In this document: piece by piece, positions 38,718-47,990 of the stretch | Position numbering within the stretch: position 1 is the stretch's first letter | Layout of the letters: the number at the start of each line of letters is the position of its first letter | Assembly: GCA_000242935.3 (NCBI GenBank) | Contig: CP007053.1 | Span: 3,333,001-3,397,000 of the forward strand | Direction of reading: 5' to 3' | DNA: 64,000 nt | DNA from: Opitutaceae bacterium TAV5 | GTDB lineage: Bacteria > Verrucomicrobiota > Verrucomicrobiia > Opitutales > Opitutaceae | Translations under genes and position numbers: made by a program | Notes under the pieces: model-generated | The model's input: the letters and a program-made list of their open reading frames with translations, nothing else | Database searches by the model: none | Told to the model about the DNA's origin: nothing

Positions 38718-40616
38718 ATGAACCCGTTTCGCCTGGCGTCCCTGTTTTTCGCTCTTCTTGCGGTCTGCGCGGCCGGCGAGTCGCCCGTGCCTGAGCGCCT
38801 GCTTCTCTCCGACGCAGACCTCGCCCGTATCCGCGAGCAGGAAAAGACCGATCCGCTGATGGCTGAGTTGCTTTCGGAAATCCGCGCCGCCGCCCGGGAA
38901 AACCTGACGCTGCCGCCCAACACGTATTGGAAACCGGGTGATCGCGACATGCTCGACCAGGCGCGAGCCGCCGCGAGCCGCATCATCACCAGCGCCTTTG
39001 TGTATCGACTCGACGGTGACAGCCGTCATCGTGACGCTGCGCGGCGCGACCTGCTCAACGTGTGCGGGTTCCCCGACTGGAATCCGCGGCATTTTCTGGA
39101 TGTGACCGAGATGGGTTTTGGCGTGGCGCTGGGTTATTCGTGGCTGCGGGACGATTTGTCCGGGGAAGAGGGCGCCATCATCCGGACTGCGCTCGTCAAA
39201 AACCTCCTGCGCATGGCCCCGGCGGCTTACGATCGGTCGGGGCGAGGCAGACTGAACTGGTCCGCTTTCGGTTCCTCGGCCAAGACGACGAACAACTGGA
39301 ATTTTGTCTGCAATGGCGGTTTTGTCGCGGCGGCGCTGGCTTTGCGCGACGAGGAGCCCGTGCTTGCGGAAACGGTGCTGGCCGGCGCCCGCGAGTCGAT
39401 TCCGGCTGCGATGGCCGGTTATGCGCCGGACGGCGCATGGCCGGAGGGCCCGACTTACTGGAGCTACGGAACGACGTTTCTGGTCAATACGCTTGCGATG
39501 CTGGAGAACACGCCGCAGGGCGACGGAGGATTGTCGCAATACCCCGGCTTCGACCGGACGCTATTTTACGGCCTGCAACTTTTCGGACCGAGCGGCGTGT
39601 CCTTCAATTTTGGTGACGGTGGCCCTGCGCGCGACCATGAGGCGGCGTTGCCGGCGCTCGTCTGGCTCGCCCGGCGCTTCGGAGTGCCGGATGCCTTGCC
39701 GGAAGTGCGGCGCCGGTTGCAGGCAAAATTGCGCGCAGCTCCGTCCGGCTACGCGCGCTCGCTGCCGCCCGGCATCGGCGGACGCGGACTGGTTTTCTGC
39801 GCGATTTTTTTCCCGGAGCAGACGGTGCCTGAGTCCGGCGGTAAAATGGAACCGGCATTATCCGTGCCGCTCGACGCGCATTTCCGGGGCGAGGCCGATT
39901 TTGTGGTGATGCGCAGTCACGCAACCGATCCGGCTGCATTGTGGGTTGCCCTGAAAGGCGGCGCCAACGGCGTGAGTCACGGACACCTCGATCTGGGCTC
40001 TTTTGTGCTCGATGCCGGAAGCGTGCGCTGGGCCGTCGATCTGGGATCGGAAAATTACGGCCTGCCGGGCTATTGGGAAATGGATGAAGGCGGGCGGCGC
40101 TGGAACTATTACCGGCTCAACAATCGCAGCCACAACACGCTGACGCCGGGCGACGCGTTGCAGTCGCCGATGGCGGTGGCGCCGGTCACACAGTTCGAAA
40201 CGTCGCCGGAAGGCGGCGTCGCGGCGGTGGATCTGACGTCTGCGTATCCGGGTTTTTCAGACAGAATGGTGCGTCGGGTTTCGATGCCGGGTCGCAAGGC
40301 GGTCCTGATCGAGGACGAGGTGGAGGGGTTGCGCGCGGGCGAATCGCTCGCGTGGCGGATGCTAACGCCTGCGAGGATTACCATTTCCCCCGACGGCCGG
40401 GTGGCGACGCTCGTCCACTCCGGACGCAAGCTGCGAGTGACGCTGGCGGCTCCGGTTCCGGCCCAGGCGAAGTTTTCAGCGGAACCCGCCCGACCGCCGA
40501 CAAAGGCGGAAAAACAGAATCCGGGTGTGTCGGTGCTCACGGTTGCGTTTGTTCCCGAATCGCCGGACGTGCGGCTGGCGGTGCGGTTTGATCCCGTGCC
40601 GAAATCGGGCGATTGA
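38718..40616 (+). CDS. Exported heparinase II/III-like polysaccharide lyase
   Basis: A 632-residue exported protein from ATG 38718 with a signal peptide (FRLASLFFALLAVCAAG). An alpha-helical toroid domain (NNWNFVCNGGFVAAALAL near residue 195, then APDGAWPEGPTYWSYGTTFL) is followed by a heparinase II/III beta-sandwich (HFRGEADFVVMRSHA, NGVSHGHLDLGSFVLDAG with the conserved histidines). The lyase probably cleaves a uronate-rich polysaccharide in the periplasm. It is a close relative of the 50256-52151 protein. Third gene of the LacI / PEP-CTERM / lyase set; a frame upstream of 38718 exists but would run through the repeat. Confidence 0.88.
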   Translation: MNPFRLASLFFALLAVCAAGESPVPERLLLSDADLARIREQEKTDPLMAELLSEIRAAARENLTLPPNTYWKPGDRDMLDQARAAASRIITSAFVYRLDGDSRHRDAARRDLLNVCGFPDWNPRHFLDVTEMGFGVALGYSWLRDDLSGEEGAIIRTALVKNLLRMAPAAYDRSGRGRLNWSAFGSSAKTTNNWNFVCNGGFVAAALALRDEEPVLAETVLAGARESIPAAMAGYAPDGAWPEGPTYWSYGTTFLVNTLAMLENTPQGDGGLSQYPGFDRTLFYGLQLFGPSGVSFNFGDGGPARDHEAALPALVWLARRFGVPDALPEVRRRLQAKLRAAPSGYARSLPPGIGGRGLVFCAIFFPEQTVPESGGKMEPALSVPLDAHFRGEADFVVMRSHATDPAALWVALKGGANGVSHGHLDLGSFVLDAGSVRWAVDLGSENYGLPGYWEMDEGGRRWNYYRLNNRSHNTLTPGDALQSPMAVAPVTQFETSPEGGVAAVDLTSAYPGFSDRMVRRVSMPGRKAVLIEDEVEGLRAGESLAWRMLTPARITISPDGRVATLVHSGRKLRVTLAAPVPAQAKFSAEPARPPTKAEKQNPGVSVLTVAFVPESPDVRLAVRFDPVPKSGD

Positions 40617-40712
40617 AGAGGGAAGAATCCGGGCCTGTCGAAGCGGGATGAGCTGCCCGGATATATCACACGTGTCCGTAGCTGCGAACGCCTTTTGTCT
40701 GGAAGATGCGGG

Positions 40713-41531
40713 TCAGCCCGCTCTCCGACGACGGAAGGCGAATCCGGCCAGCAGAACCAGCGACCCTGCCAGCAGGGCGACAGCTCCGGGTTCGGGGATG
40801 GGCGCGACCTCGACCTTGAGGTTGTCGAGGCCGAGACCGGCGGCAGTTGCGGGCTGGTCGCTGCCCCAGCGGAGCCAGAGATACCCGCCGGCCTGCCAGT
40901 CGAGGCCGGTGAGCGTGACGCTGACCGTCCGGCGATTGTCGTCGGCATTGCCGTTGAGTCCGCTGGCAGAGCCGGTGACCAGGCTGGTGACGTTTCCTTG
41001 CGGGTTCGTCGTATAGCCGGCGGCCGTGAGCTGGCTGCCGCTCTCCGCGGTTGCCAGATAGCTGAACGCCCATGTCGTGGGGTTTGTATTACGTCGCCAC
41101 TGTTCGACATCGAAAGTGAGCGTCACGGAGTCGATGGTGGCTCCGGACGTGTTTTGAAGCTGGAGGCCGAGCCAGGCGGTGGAGGTAAACCCGTCGGCGC
41201 TGCCGGTGAAAAGTCCGAGCGCCCGGTCGGTGCCATCGGACGGGCCCCAGCTGTAAATCGTGCCGCTGGTGGCTTGGGAGCCGGAACTGGCGCGACCGCT
41301 GTTGCTGCCCCCGACGGTCGAATACCAGCCTGCCAGCGTGCTGTTGTTGGTAAAGGTGAAGGTAGTGGTGCCGCTGCCAGAATGGGTGCGAAGCGTATCG
41401 AAGTCCTGGGTGTAGGCATCCGTCCCGTTGAGAGTCGCCTGTGCATGAAGCGCAGGAGAGGCAAGCGTCAGGAGGACGGCGATTGCGGCTGTTGTCGGGA
41501 TGGGCGGGAGGTGGTGCAGTTTCGTTTTCAT
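40713..41531 (-). CDS. PEP-CTERM domain-containing exported protein
   Basis: A 272-residue protein with a signal peptide (TTAAIAVLLTLASPALHA) and a C-terminal sorting tail (PIPEPGAVALLAGSLVLLAG then RRRRAG). The central domain (YTQDFDTLRTHSGSG near the N-terminus, SVTLTFDVEQWRRNT mid-protein, GLGLDNLKVE at the end) is a beta-sandwich seen in many verrucomicrobial exported proteins. It is convergent with the heparinase-like gene and 73 bp downstream of a pseudopilin gene, forming a leftward set with the beta-helix protein at 42389. The function is unknown; polysaccharide binding is likely. Confidence 0.88.
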   Translation of the reverse strand: MKTKLHHLPPIPTTAAIAVLLTLASPALHAQATLNGTDAYTQDFDTLRTHSGSGTTTFTFTNNSTLAGWYSTVGGSNSGRASSGSQATSGTIYSWGPSDGTDRALGLFTGSADGFTSTAWLGLQLQNTSGATIDSVTLTFDVEQWRRNTNPTTWAFSYLATAESGSQLTAAGYTTNPQGNVTSLVTGSASGLNGNADDNRRTVSVTLTGLDWQAGGYLWLRWGSDQPATAAGLGLDNLKVEVAPIPEPGAVALLAGSLVLLAGFAFRRRRAG

Positions 41532-41604
41532 GGTTCAGGAGAGACGGACAAAGCAGTGGCTTGCCGCCCGGATGGCGGCAGATTTGCGAGAGGGATGGAT
41601 GCGG

Positions 41605-42366
41605 CTATTTGTCGAAGCGCCAGAAGGGCGTCTCGTTGGTGGCGTAGTTGGCCTGCATGTCGGCTTTGCTGATGCGCTGCACGTGGCCGTCGATGAAGAC
41701 GACATTGATGCTGTCGCGGTGGACGTACTGGAGAGGAGGGGAGCCACTATCGGGTACGTGACTGTGGCTGACATTGGATACGTAATTGCCGCCGCCCGCG
41801 GCGACCGCGCCGTCCATGAAGAATGCCATGCGCGAGGGATGCTCGATCATCGAAAGGCGGCTGACATAACCCCATTGCGGGTCGCGGTCCTTGAGTCTGG
41901 AGCCGTCGTCCATCGTGGCAGTGGCATAGGTATTGATACTGTAGGTACGGCCAAAATGGATGGACGCGGAGGGCGGATTTTTGAGGAAGCCGGTATCGCA
42001 CTTCATCGGGGAAGGAGTGTTCTTCCAGTCGAGGTTTTTTTGAGCTTTGAAGTTGAGGTAGGGGCTGAGTTGGCCGGACCAGGCATAGTTGCTGGAGCCT
42101 TCGTTGTAACACCATGCTTTGGCATCGGGCATTTTGTCCCGGTTGTCGCCGATCCAGAGCATGGCAGCAGCCTGAAGCTGGCGAAGGTTACTGATGCATT
42201 GCGCGGCGCGGGCGGTTTCGCGGACGCGTCCCACGGTGGGGATGATGATGCCGGCGAGGATGCCGATAATGGCGATGACGGTGAGGAGCTCGATCAGCGT
42301 GAAGGCGGCGCAGCTCCGCCGCGCAGTCCGGAGTTCAGGGTTTCGGGTTGGGAGTCGGGTATGCAT
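41605..42366 (-). CDS. Pseudopilin-like protein with H-X9-DG motif
   Basis: A 253-residue protein from ATG 42366. The prepilin site [19 protein letters not shown] is followed by VGRVRETARAAQCISNLRQL. The C-terminus has the complete H-X9-DG motif (HRDSINVVFIDGHVQRIS), the hallmark of the prepilin-like processing-associated family. It sits between the beta-helix gene (22 bp upstream) and the PEP-CTERM gene on the same strand, probably one operon. Confidence 0.92.
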   Translation of the reverse strand: MHTRLPTRNPELRTARRSCAAFTLIELLTVIAIIGILAGIIIPTVGRVRETARAAQCISNLRQLQAAAMLWIGDNRDKMPDAKAWCYNEGSSNYAWSGQLSPYLNFKAQKNLDWKNTPSPMKCDTGFLKNPPSASIHFGRTYSINTYATATMDDGSRLKDRDPQWGYVSRLSMIEHPSRMAFFMDGAVAAGGGNYVSNVSHSHVPDSGSPPLQYVHRDSINVVFIDGHVQRISKADMQANYATNETPFWRFDK

Positions 42367-42388
42367 CGGCGTGAGGTGGTTGTGTGGT

Positions 42389-44191
42389 TCAGTTTTTGGG
42401 CCAGGGCCAGTAAAGGTCGACGCCGGGTCCGGCGGGAGAAGGTTCGGAGCCCCAGGGGAGGGCGCCGATATCAGGACGGGCTGCGCTGTCGGCAGGAGGT
42501 GGATACGAATCGGGCCAGCCGGATTCGAGCGGCAGCCGGCTGCCGCTCGCGCGGGCCGGGCTGTCGGCGGCGGCAAGGCGGGCATCGACCGGGCTGGACG
42601 CGGGATCGGTGAGACGCGGGTCGGCCACGATGCCGGCGGTGGCAAAGGCGGGGTCGATTTCCGCGAGGCGGTTGAGGTCGGCATCCCAGGTGAAGAGGTT
42701 GCCTTCCCAGCGGATGTTGTTGGTGGAGGGTCCCATACCTTCGAAACCGACGGGGGCGGAGCGGCGATTGCGCTGGAAGATGTTGTTGGCGAAGGCGAGG
42801 TCGCGCCAGTTCTCGGGACGGTAGCGCGGGGGGCGGGTGGCGACGAAGACGCTGCGTCCGTTGCTGACGAAGGTGTTCTGGTAAATATAGATGCCATGCG
42901 CACCAGGCCCCCAGTCGTTGCCCATTTTGATCGGATACCCATAACGGCGGGTCTCGCCTTCCACGCGGATCGTATCCGTGGTCTGGATGCGGTTGCGATA
43001 GATATGGATGGGGCCGGGGCGGTCGGAGACGATGCTGATGCCGACGAAAAGTTTGAAGCCGACGTTGTCGTGGAAGCGGAGGTTGGCGGTGTTGTTGGAT
43101 TCGAGTTCGATCATGTCGTCGCTGGTATGATGAACGAGGTTGTGGTGGAGAGTGATGTTGCGGCCCTGGACGCTCATGCCGTCCCAGCCGCCGGCGATTT
43201 CACAGTTGGCGATTTCGGAATCGTCGGCGCGGAGGCGGATGCCGTGGCCGCGCATGGGGGCGGTTTCCTCGTCACTGGAGGAGAGAGTATCGCGGTAGCC
43301 CTGACGCCATTCCCAGTCGAAGTTCCAGAAATTCTGGATACGGCAGCGGCGGATGGTGATGCGGCTGGAGCGATTTTTGATTTCCTCGGTGGAGATGCCG
43401 CGGAAGGCGGTGCGGATGGTGAGGTCTTCGAGCGTGATGTCGGTGACGCCGGAGCCGTTGAGATGGACGCCGGCGAAGCCGGCGTGGCGAAGGGTGAGGC
43501 CGCGGATGATCCAGCCGGTGCTGTCGGTGAGCTGGATGATGCCTTCGGCCGTGCCGATGTTGAGGGGCACGGCGTTGGGGTCGCGTCCGTCGGCGAGGCG
43601 GAGGCGCACTTTTCCTCCCGATCCGCCGGTGCGCCAGAGGGCGTCCCCGCGCGGGCCGCGGAGGAAAAAATCCTCATTGTGGTGCGCGGCGATGAGACGG
43701 TCGTCGGCATGCGAGGCCCACGTGAGCAGGGCCCGCGATTCCCGCGCCGTCCAGGTCCAGGGCACGTCGGCTTCCCAGCCCTGGGCGGGATCGGGGAGCG
43801 GATGCCAGCGGTTGAGGGGGGCGGCGGGGGAGGCGCGCTGGAGTTCGGGGTCGGCGCCGTCGATGATGACGGAGGAGGGGGCGTTATTGGCAGGTTCGAG
43901 CGTGATCGGATTGTCGGCGGGGGCGTGTTTGCCGGTGATGCGGATGTTTTCGTGGTAGATGCCGGGGAGGATCCGGAGGTTGTCTCCGGGTCGGGCGGCA
44001 TCGACGGCGGACTGGAGGGTGGGGAAACGGGCCGGTTGTCGCTGCCCGTTGCGCCAGAGCTCGACCTCGGCGTGCAGGAGGGCGGGAAGAACCAGGGCGA
44101 GGAAAACAAAAGCCGCGGCGACAGAGGGCAGGCACACGGGAGAGAGCCGGGCCGGCGATACAGGGCGGTGGTTGCGGGGGATGGATAACAT
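42389..44191 (-). CDS. Exported right-handed beta-helix protein (putative polysaccharide lyase)
   Basis: A 600-residue protein from ATG 44191 with a signal peptide (VAAAFVFLALVLPALLHA). It begins with the usual beta-helix entry FPTLQSAVDAARPGDNLRILPG and IYHENIRITGKHA, then successive parallel beta-helix turns (GWIIRGLTLRHAGFAGVHLN, ITLEDLTIRTAFRGIS, ITLHHNLVHHTSDDMIELE). This layout is found in pectate lyase-like and DUF1565-type exported enzymes acting on uronate polysaccharides. The catalytic residues are not obvious. It is divergent from the double-AraC regulator with two palindromes between them, which suggests control by that protein. Confidence 0.8.
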   Translation of the reverse strand: MLSIPRNHRPVSPARLSPVCLPSVAAAFVFLALVLPALLHAEVELWRNGQRQPARFPTLQSAVDAARPGDNLRILPGIYHENIRITGKHAPADNPITLEPANNAPSSVIIDGADPELQRASPAAPLNRWHPLPDPAQGWEADVPWTWTARESRALLTWASHADDRLIAAHHNEDFFLRGPRGDALWRTGGSGGKVRLRLADGRDPNAVPLNIGTAEGIIQLTDSTGWIIRGLTLRHAGFAGVHLNGSGVTDITLEDLTIRTAFRGISTEEIKNRSSRITIRRCRIQNFWNFDWEWRQGYRDTLSSSDEETAPMRGHGIRLRADDSEIANCEIAGGWDGMSVQGRNITLHHNLVHHTSDDMIELESNNTANLRFHDNVGFKLFVGISIVSDRPGPIHIYRNRIQTTDTIRVEGETRRYGYPIKMGNDWGPGAHGIYIYQNTFVSNGRSVFVATRPPRYRPENWRDLAFANNIFQRNRRSAPVGFEGMGPSTNNIRWEGNLFTWDADLNRLAEIDPAFATAGIVADPRLTDPASSPVDARLAAADSPARASGSRLPLESGWPDSYPPPADSAARPDIGALPWGSEPSPAGPGVDLYWPWPKN

Positions 44192-44241
44192 CGAGGGCAA
44201 CGATAACCCGAATCGGGGCTGCGGACAATTTTCCTTGCCTG

Positions 44242-44295
44242 CAAAAATTCAATTTTTGTCTCATTTCCGGACAGAAAGCCGGACTCCCGGAAAAT
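44242..44295. promoter_or_regulatory. Two palindromes in the beta-helix / double-AraC divergent promoter
   Basis: CAAAAATTCAATTTTTG (44242-44258) is a perfect 17-bp palindrome with a single central base. Further right, ATTTCCGG (44263-44270) and CCGGAAAAT (44287-44295) form an interrupted inverted repeat ending just before the regulator's ATG at 44299. The arrangement suits binding by a regulator with two DNA-binding domains. Confidence 0.5.
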
Positions 44296-44298
44296 TTC

Positions 44299-46092
44299 AT
44301 GACCAGATTTTGCACGACCTGTTGTGACCGTGAGGCGCTGGAAAAGGCGGCCGGACGGGTGCTGTTCGGGTTGGCGGCGTGCAGGCGGATCGGATGGCGA
44401 GGGGCTGTCGTGGTTGCCGGAGAGCAGGAGAGAGGGAAGAGGGGGCGGGTCTCCGGCGATGCGACGGTGCGGCAGGTGGTGTGGTTGCGGGGGCAGGTGA
44501 CGTTCGGCACGATGCGACTGGAGCCGGGATCGGTGTGGAGGCCGGGCGTGACAGATCGTTTCGGGCGGGAGGAGGAAAAGGCGGCGGAGAGGGCAGGGGC
44601 ATCGGGACTGGAGTTCACCTTCGCCGGACCGCTGGCGGCGGATTATGTGAATTTTCTCGAGGAGAATTTCGGGCGGATGGTGCGGTTGCCGCCGGGCTCT
44701 CCTGCTTTGCGGGCGGCGCGGGCGCTGGCGGCGGCCGCGGAGGCGGGGGCGAGGCGCGAGGTGATGTCGAGGCGGGTGTTCGGATGGCTGGCGGCGCTGC
44801 ACGAGACGCTGGAAGAGCGGCAGGTGCACCTGCAGGATTTGCTGAGAGGGCGAATCGATCACCTGTTGCCCGAGGGGGCGGCGCACGGGTATTCGGTGAA
44901 GGCGCTGGCGGCGCATCTGGGTTGCACACCGGGGTGGCTGGCGCGGCGGCTGCAGCAGGCGTGGCGGCGCCCGGCCGGGGAGGTGTTGCATGCGCTGCGG
45001 CTGCAGCACGCGCGGGAGTTGCTGGCCACGACAGGGGCGGGAGCGGGAGAGGTGGCGTGGCGGTGCGGGTTTGCATCGGCGTCGTCGTTTTCCAAGGCGT
45101 TTCGCCGGGCCATGGGCATGACGCCGACGCAGGCGCGTGTCCTCGGGAAAAAGGGGACGGGCGGGAGAGGGACGAAGGCGGGCGGGAATGCGATCATGCG
45201 GGTGATGGAAGAGAGGCGGAGGAGAGGGCCGACAGAGCTGCGGGTGCTGCCGGCAGGGGAGGATGTGATGGCGGCAACGGTATGGGGCGGAGCCTACTTC
45301 CAGTGCGACGGGGGTGAGACGGACAAGGCCTACAACATGCCGTTCGATATTTCGATCAACAAGATCACGCGGGGTATCCACTGGGTGGTGACGCTGGAGG
45401 GGGAGGCGGTGTTCGAGACCGGAGGGTATTCGCTGACGGTGCATCCGGGGATGGTGGTGGTGTATTCCAGCCCGTCGAAGGGGCGCTGGATGACACCGTC
45501 GGGGAGGCCGTGGCGACGGGTGTGGGTGAAGGTGCGTTGCGACTGGGGCAATGAGGCGTTGCTGGCATTGGGCACGGCACACGGTTGGGCGGCGATGGTG
45601 CCGCTGGCGTCGCGTCCGGTGAGGCTGGCGAGGCAGTGCGTGCGCGAATGGAACGAGCACCGGAACAGGCCGTCGGTTGAAATGTCGCGTTCGGGTTACG
45701 AATGGTTGCTGGCGTGGTGGGAACTGCTGCATTCGGGGCGAGTGCGCCCGCTGGTCGATGCGCGCGGGCAGGCGGTGTTGCCGGACATGCGAGAGGTGGC
45801 GTTGCCGTCGTTTTTCCGGCGTATCAAGACGATCACGGGTTACGCGAAACAGATCGGCTATTCGCGTTCGCACACGATGCGGAAACTGAGCGAACAATGG
45901 AAGGGCGGGACGCCGGCGCAGATTATCCGACGGCAGCGGCTGGCCCAGGCGGCGCTGGACCTGCGAAGGACGCGGCTGCCGGTAGTCGAAATCGCACGAC
46001 GCTCGCAGTTCGCTTCGGCAGGGAGTTTTATCCCGGCGTTCAGGCGCGAGTTCGGCATGACGCCGCTGGCGTACCGGCTGGCGCAGATTTGA
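44299..46092 (+). CDS. Tandem double AraC family transcriptional regulator
   Basis: A 597-residue protein that contains two complete AraC-type units in one frame. Unit 1: a sensor region (residues 1-190) and an HTH pair (YSVKALAAHLGCTPGWLARR, VAWRCGFASASSFSKAFRR, GMTPTQARVLG; about 195-280). A Gly/Lys linker (about 281-298) leads to unit 2: a cupin-like sensor (INKITRGIHWVVTLEGEAVF, GGYSLTVHPGMVVVYSSP; about 315-420) and a second HTH pair (about 500-597) ending FRREFGMTPLAYRLAQI. No stop separates them; the M at about residue 299 would have been the old start. It looks like a fusion of two neighbouring regulators and is divergent from the beta-helix gene. A fragment of its 3' end is duplicated at 52213-52278. 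Confidence 0.85.
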   Translation: MTRFCTTCCDREALEKAAGRVLFGLAACRRIGWRGAVVVAGEQERGKRGRVSGDATVRQVVWLRGQVTFGTMRLEPGSVWRPGVTDRFGREEEKAAERAGASGLEFTFAGPLAADYVNFLEENFGRMVRLPPGSPALRAARALAAAAEAGARREVMSRRVFGWLAALHETLEERQVHLQDLLRGRIDHLLPEGAAHGYSVKALAAHLGCTPGWLARRLQQAWRRPAGEVLHALRLQHARELLATTGAGAGEVAWRCGFASASSFSKAFRRAMGMTPTQARVLGKKGTGGRGTKAGGNAIMRVMEERRRRGPTELRVLPAGEDVMAATVWGGAYFQCDGGETDKAYNMPFDISINKITRGIHWVVTLEGEAVFETGGYSLTVHPGMVVVYSSPSKGRWMTPSGRPWRRVWVKVRCDWGNEALLALGTAHGWAAMVPLASRPVRLARQCVREWNEHRNRPSVEMSRSGYEWLLAWWELLHSGRVRPLVDARGQAVLPDMREVALPSFFRRIKTITGYAKQIGYSRSHTMRKLSEQWKGGTPAQIIRRQRLAQAALDLRRTRLPVVEIARRSQFASAGSFIPAFRREFGMTPLAYRLAQI

Positions 46093-46272
46093 ACGGCAAC
46101 GGTGTCGTTACGCCATCGCAGGTGTCGGCGACGTGCTCCGGTTCGATCTGCGATGTATCAAGGATACTGACGATGGGCGCGTGCGCTTTGGTGTAACGAA
46201 CCCGGCCTTACAGGCATCCTGCTTCGAATAAATGTGAAGACGATACCGGGCTCGCCTTTATACAGATTTTCA
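46093..46272. other. Intergenic region between double-AraC and vapC
   Basis: 180 bp between convergent genes. It contains weak inverted segments (ACCCGGCC / ATACCGGGC at about 46200-46250) but no convincing terminator and no gene. Confidence 0.3.
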
Positions 46273-46656
46273 TCAGACAATCCCAGGTTTGTCGTCGAAT
46301 GGGTTGATCAGCTTCAGGCCAGGCACATGCCGGAAGTCGTCCACGTTTCGGGTGACCAGCTCCCAGTCGTATGCGAGCGCTGTCGCGGCGATAATGGCGT
46401 CGGCAAGACCGGTGTTGCGCTGTTGGCGAATGGCAATGGCCCGGGTGACCACTTCGTCATCGAGCGAGAGTTCGGTCGCTTCAGCCAAGAAGAGCTGGAG
46501 ATCGGCCAGTTCTTCGGAGGTGATGCGGTGATAGCCCAGAACCTCGATGCGGGATACGACGGAGATGCCGAAAGGCTCCGTTTCCAGCCAGAGGCGCAGC
46601 CAGTCCTGATCGGGACGGGTGGCATAGATGAGAATGTTGCTGTCGAGCAGCCTCAT
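46273..46656 (-). CDS. PIN domain toxin, VapC type
   Basis: A 127-residue PIN-domain ribonuclease. The acidic active site residues are visible in LLDSNILIYA (Asp5), the GISVVSRIEVLGY glutamate, GLADAIIAATAL (Asp) and ELVTRNVDDF (Asp). Such toxins cut RNA (tRNA or rRNA) and are blocked by a partner antitoxin. Its ATG overlaps the stop of the upstream gene by one base (TAATG), the normal toxin-antitoxin arrangement with the antitoxin first. Confidence 0.9.
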   Translation of the reverse strand: MRLLDSNILIYATRPDQDWLRLWLETEPFGISVVSRIEVLGYHRITSEELADLQLFLAEATELSLDDEVVTRAIAIRQQRNTGLADAIIAATALAYDWELVTRNVDDFRHVPGLKLINPFDDKPGIV

Positions 46657-46931
46657 TATTCGCGTCCGGGCAATTGCCGGTCACGGCGCGTTTCGCGTTG
46701 CCAGGAAACGGGATCCTGGTCGCGGAAGGGCGACAGGCCGCCGCGAGCGGCGATCCGGCGCAGGGCGTCGAAAGCATGTTTCCTGCGGTCAGCCACAGGG
46801 GGCGTTCCGGTGTCGGGTACGGGCGTGAGAATGGCGGTGACCTGTACCTTGCCATGTCGCATCCCGGACGGCACCGGCAAATGCAAGGTGCCGGTTGCAT
46901 CCGGTTCCAGGATGACAGTGATCGTGCTCAT
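46656..46931 (-). CDS. Antitoxin of the VapC-type pair
   Basis: A 91-residue protein from ATG 46931. The N-terminal STITVILEPDATGTLHLP followed by VPSGMRHGKVQVTAIL is a swapped-hairpin-like DNA-binding/antitoxin pattern often found upstream of PIN toxins. The rest (HAFDALRRIAARGG) is helical and likely wraps the toxin. The frame stays open further upstream, but the M at 46931 matches the conserved start of the family. Confidence 0.8.
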   Translation of the reverse strand: MSTITVILEPDATGTLHLPVPSGMRHGKVQVTAILTPVPDTGTPPVADRRKHAFDALRRIAARGGLSPFRDQDPVSWQRETRRDRQLPGRE

Positions 46932-47121
46932 GACGTTGAAGGTTGCGAGAAACCTGTCCGGGTCAAGTTTGCTGCCGGACCCGGCGGGGTGCGGCGCAGT
47001 CGATATCGGGGCTCGCACGACAAAACCGGCTGCCCTCGGGGGAGTGGCTTTCGTACCGGCCCCGGATGAGGGAGGTATGTGGCTGGCAAGCCGAAGCTTT
47101 GGCCAGGCAGCCAGAAGACGG

Positions 47122-47853
47122 TCACGGATTGACCGGGACGGCCGCGACGTGCCAATCGAAAAACAGCGCCATGCGGATGTTGCCGAGAACGGGTTCGGGG
47201 GGGAGTTGCGACCAGCGTGATTGGGACTGGCTCACGTTTTTCTGGTCAACGTCACACATCGCCCAGATGCGGGAGAGGGGATAGTCTGCAAGCTGCGAGA
47301 GGTTTTTGGGTTGGTGGGCCAGGTTGTCAGGATCGTAGCCGCTTTGTTGCCCAAAGATTTTTGTCAGCCTGGGATAATTGGCTTCAACGGGATTGTTCGT
47401 TTCCGGGATCGTATCCCGGAGACCATAAACGGGACTTTCGGGATCCTGGCGATAGCGGGTATTGGCGGGATTGGCCAGGATGGCAGCCTCCTTCACTTTT
47501 GAGGTTGGCTGGGGAATGTTCAGATAGCTCCAGAGACGATAACCCAGCGTGCCGCTGTTGCTGGTGCTGTACCACGAAAAATTGTAGGTCCAGAACGGAC
47601 CGGGGAGACGCCCTCTGGAGTCGTCGGTGTAAAGCTGGATGGCGGTGCCGATCTGGCGGAGGCTGTTGGTGGTGACGGCCCGGTCGGCGGCCCGGCGCGC
47701 GCGCTGAAACACGGGGAAAGCTATCCCGGCCAGAATGCCGATGATCGCTATGACCACGAGCAGTTCGATGAGTGTGAAGCCTCGCCTCCTGGAGAACACC
47801 GGAAGCGGGGACAATTTCCTGGAGACGGATGAGGGAAACGCTGCGGGTTTCAT
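47122..47853 (-). CDS. Pseudopilin-like protein with prepilin N-terminal methylation site
   Basis: A 243-residue protein from ATG 47853 (47913 is an alternative). The prepilin signature [19 protein letters not shown] lies after a basic leader, and [19 protein letters not shown] follows. The C-terminus has a degenerate H-X9-DG region ([16 protein letters not shown]). It is divergent from the LacI gene at 47983, the same pair order as at 35.0-36.9 kb, and probably under its control. Confidence 0.9.
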   Translation of the reverse strand: MKPAAFPSSVSRKLSPLPVFSRRRGFTLIELLVVIAIIGILAGIAFPVFQRARRAADRAVTTNSLRQIGTAIQLYTDDSRGRLPGPFWTYNFSWYSTSNSGTLGYRLWSYLNIPQPTSKVKEAAILANPANTRYRQDPESPVYGLRDTIPETNNPVEANYPRLTKIFGQQSGYDPDNLAHQPKNLSQLADYPLSRIWAMCDVDQKNVSQSQSRWSQLPPEPVLGNIRMALFFDWHVAAVPVNP

Positions 47854-47970
47854 GAAACGTGGTGGTTTGGCAGGAAAGACAGATGTGCGGGGAGCGGGGC
47901 GGATTGCAGGCAACAGGATACGGTGAGGGCCTGGATTGTTTGTATTTGACGATCTGCTTCAACGCCCGGC

Positions 47971-47990
47971 TTACTGACACAGATGAGTAA
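47971..47990. promoter_or_regulatory. Candidate LacI operator overlapping the LacI start codon
   Basis: TTACTGACACAGATGAGTAA has arms TTACT/AGTAA and covers the ATG of the LacI gene at 47983. Its core ACTGACACAGATGAGT matches the core at 49068-49085 in opposite sense (ACTRACACAGATSAGT), so autoregulation is plausible. Confidence 0.6.
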
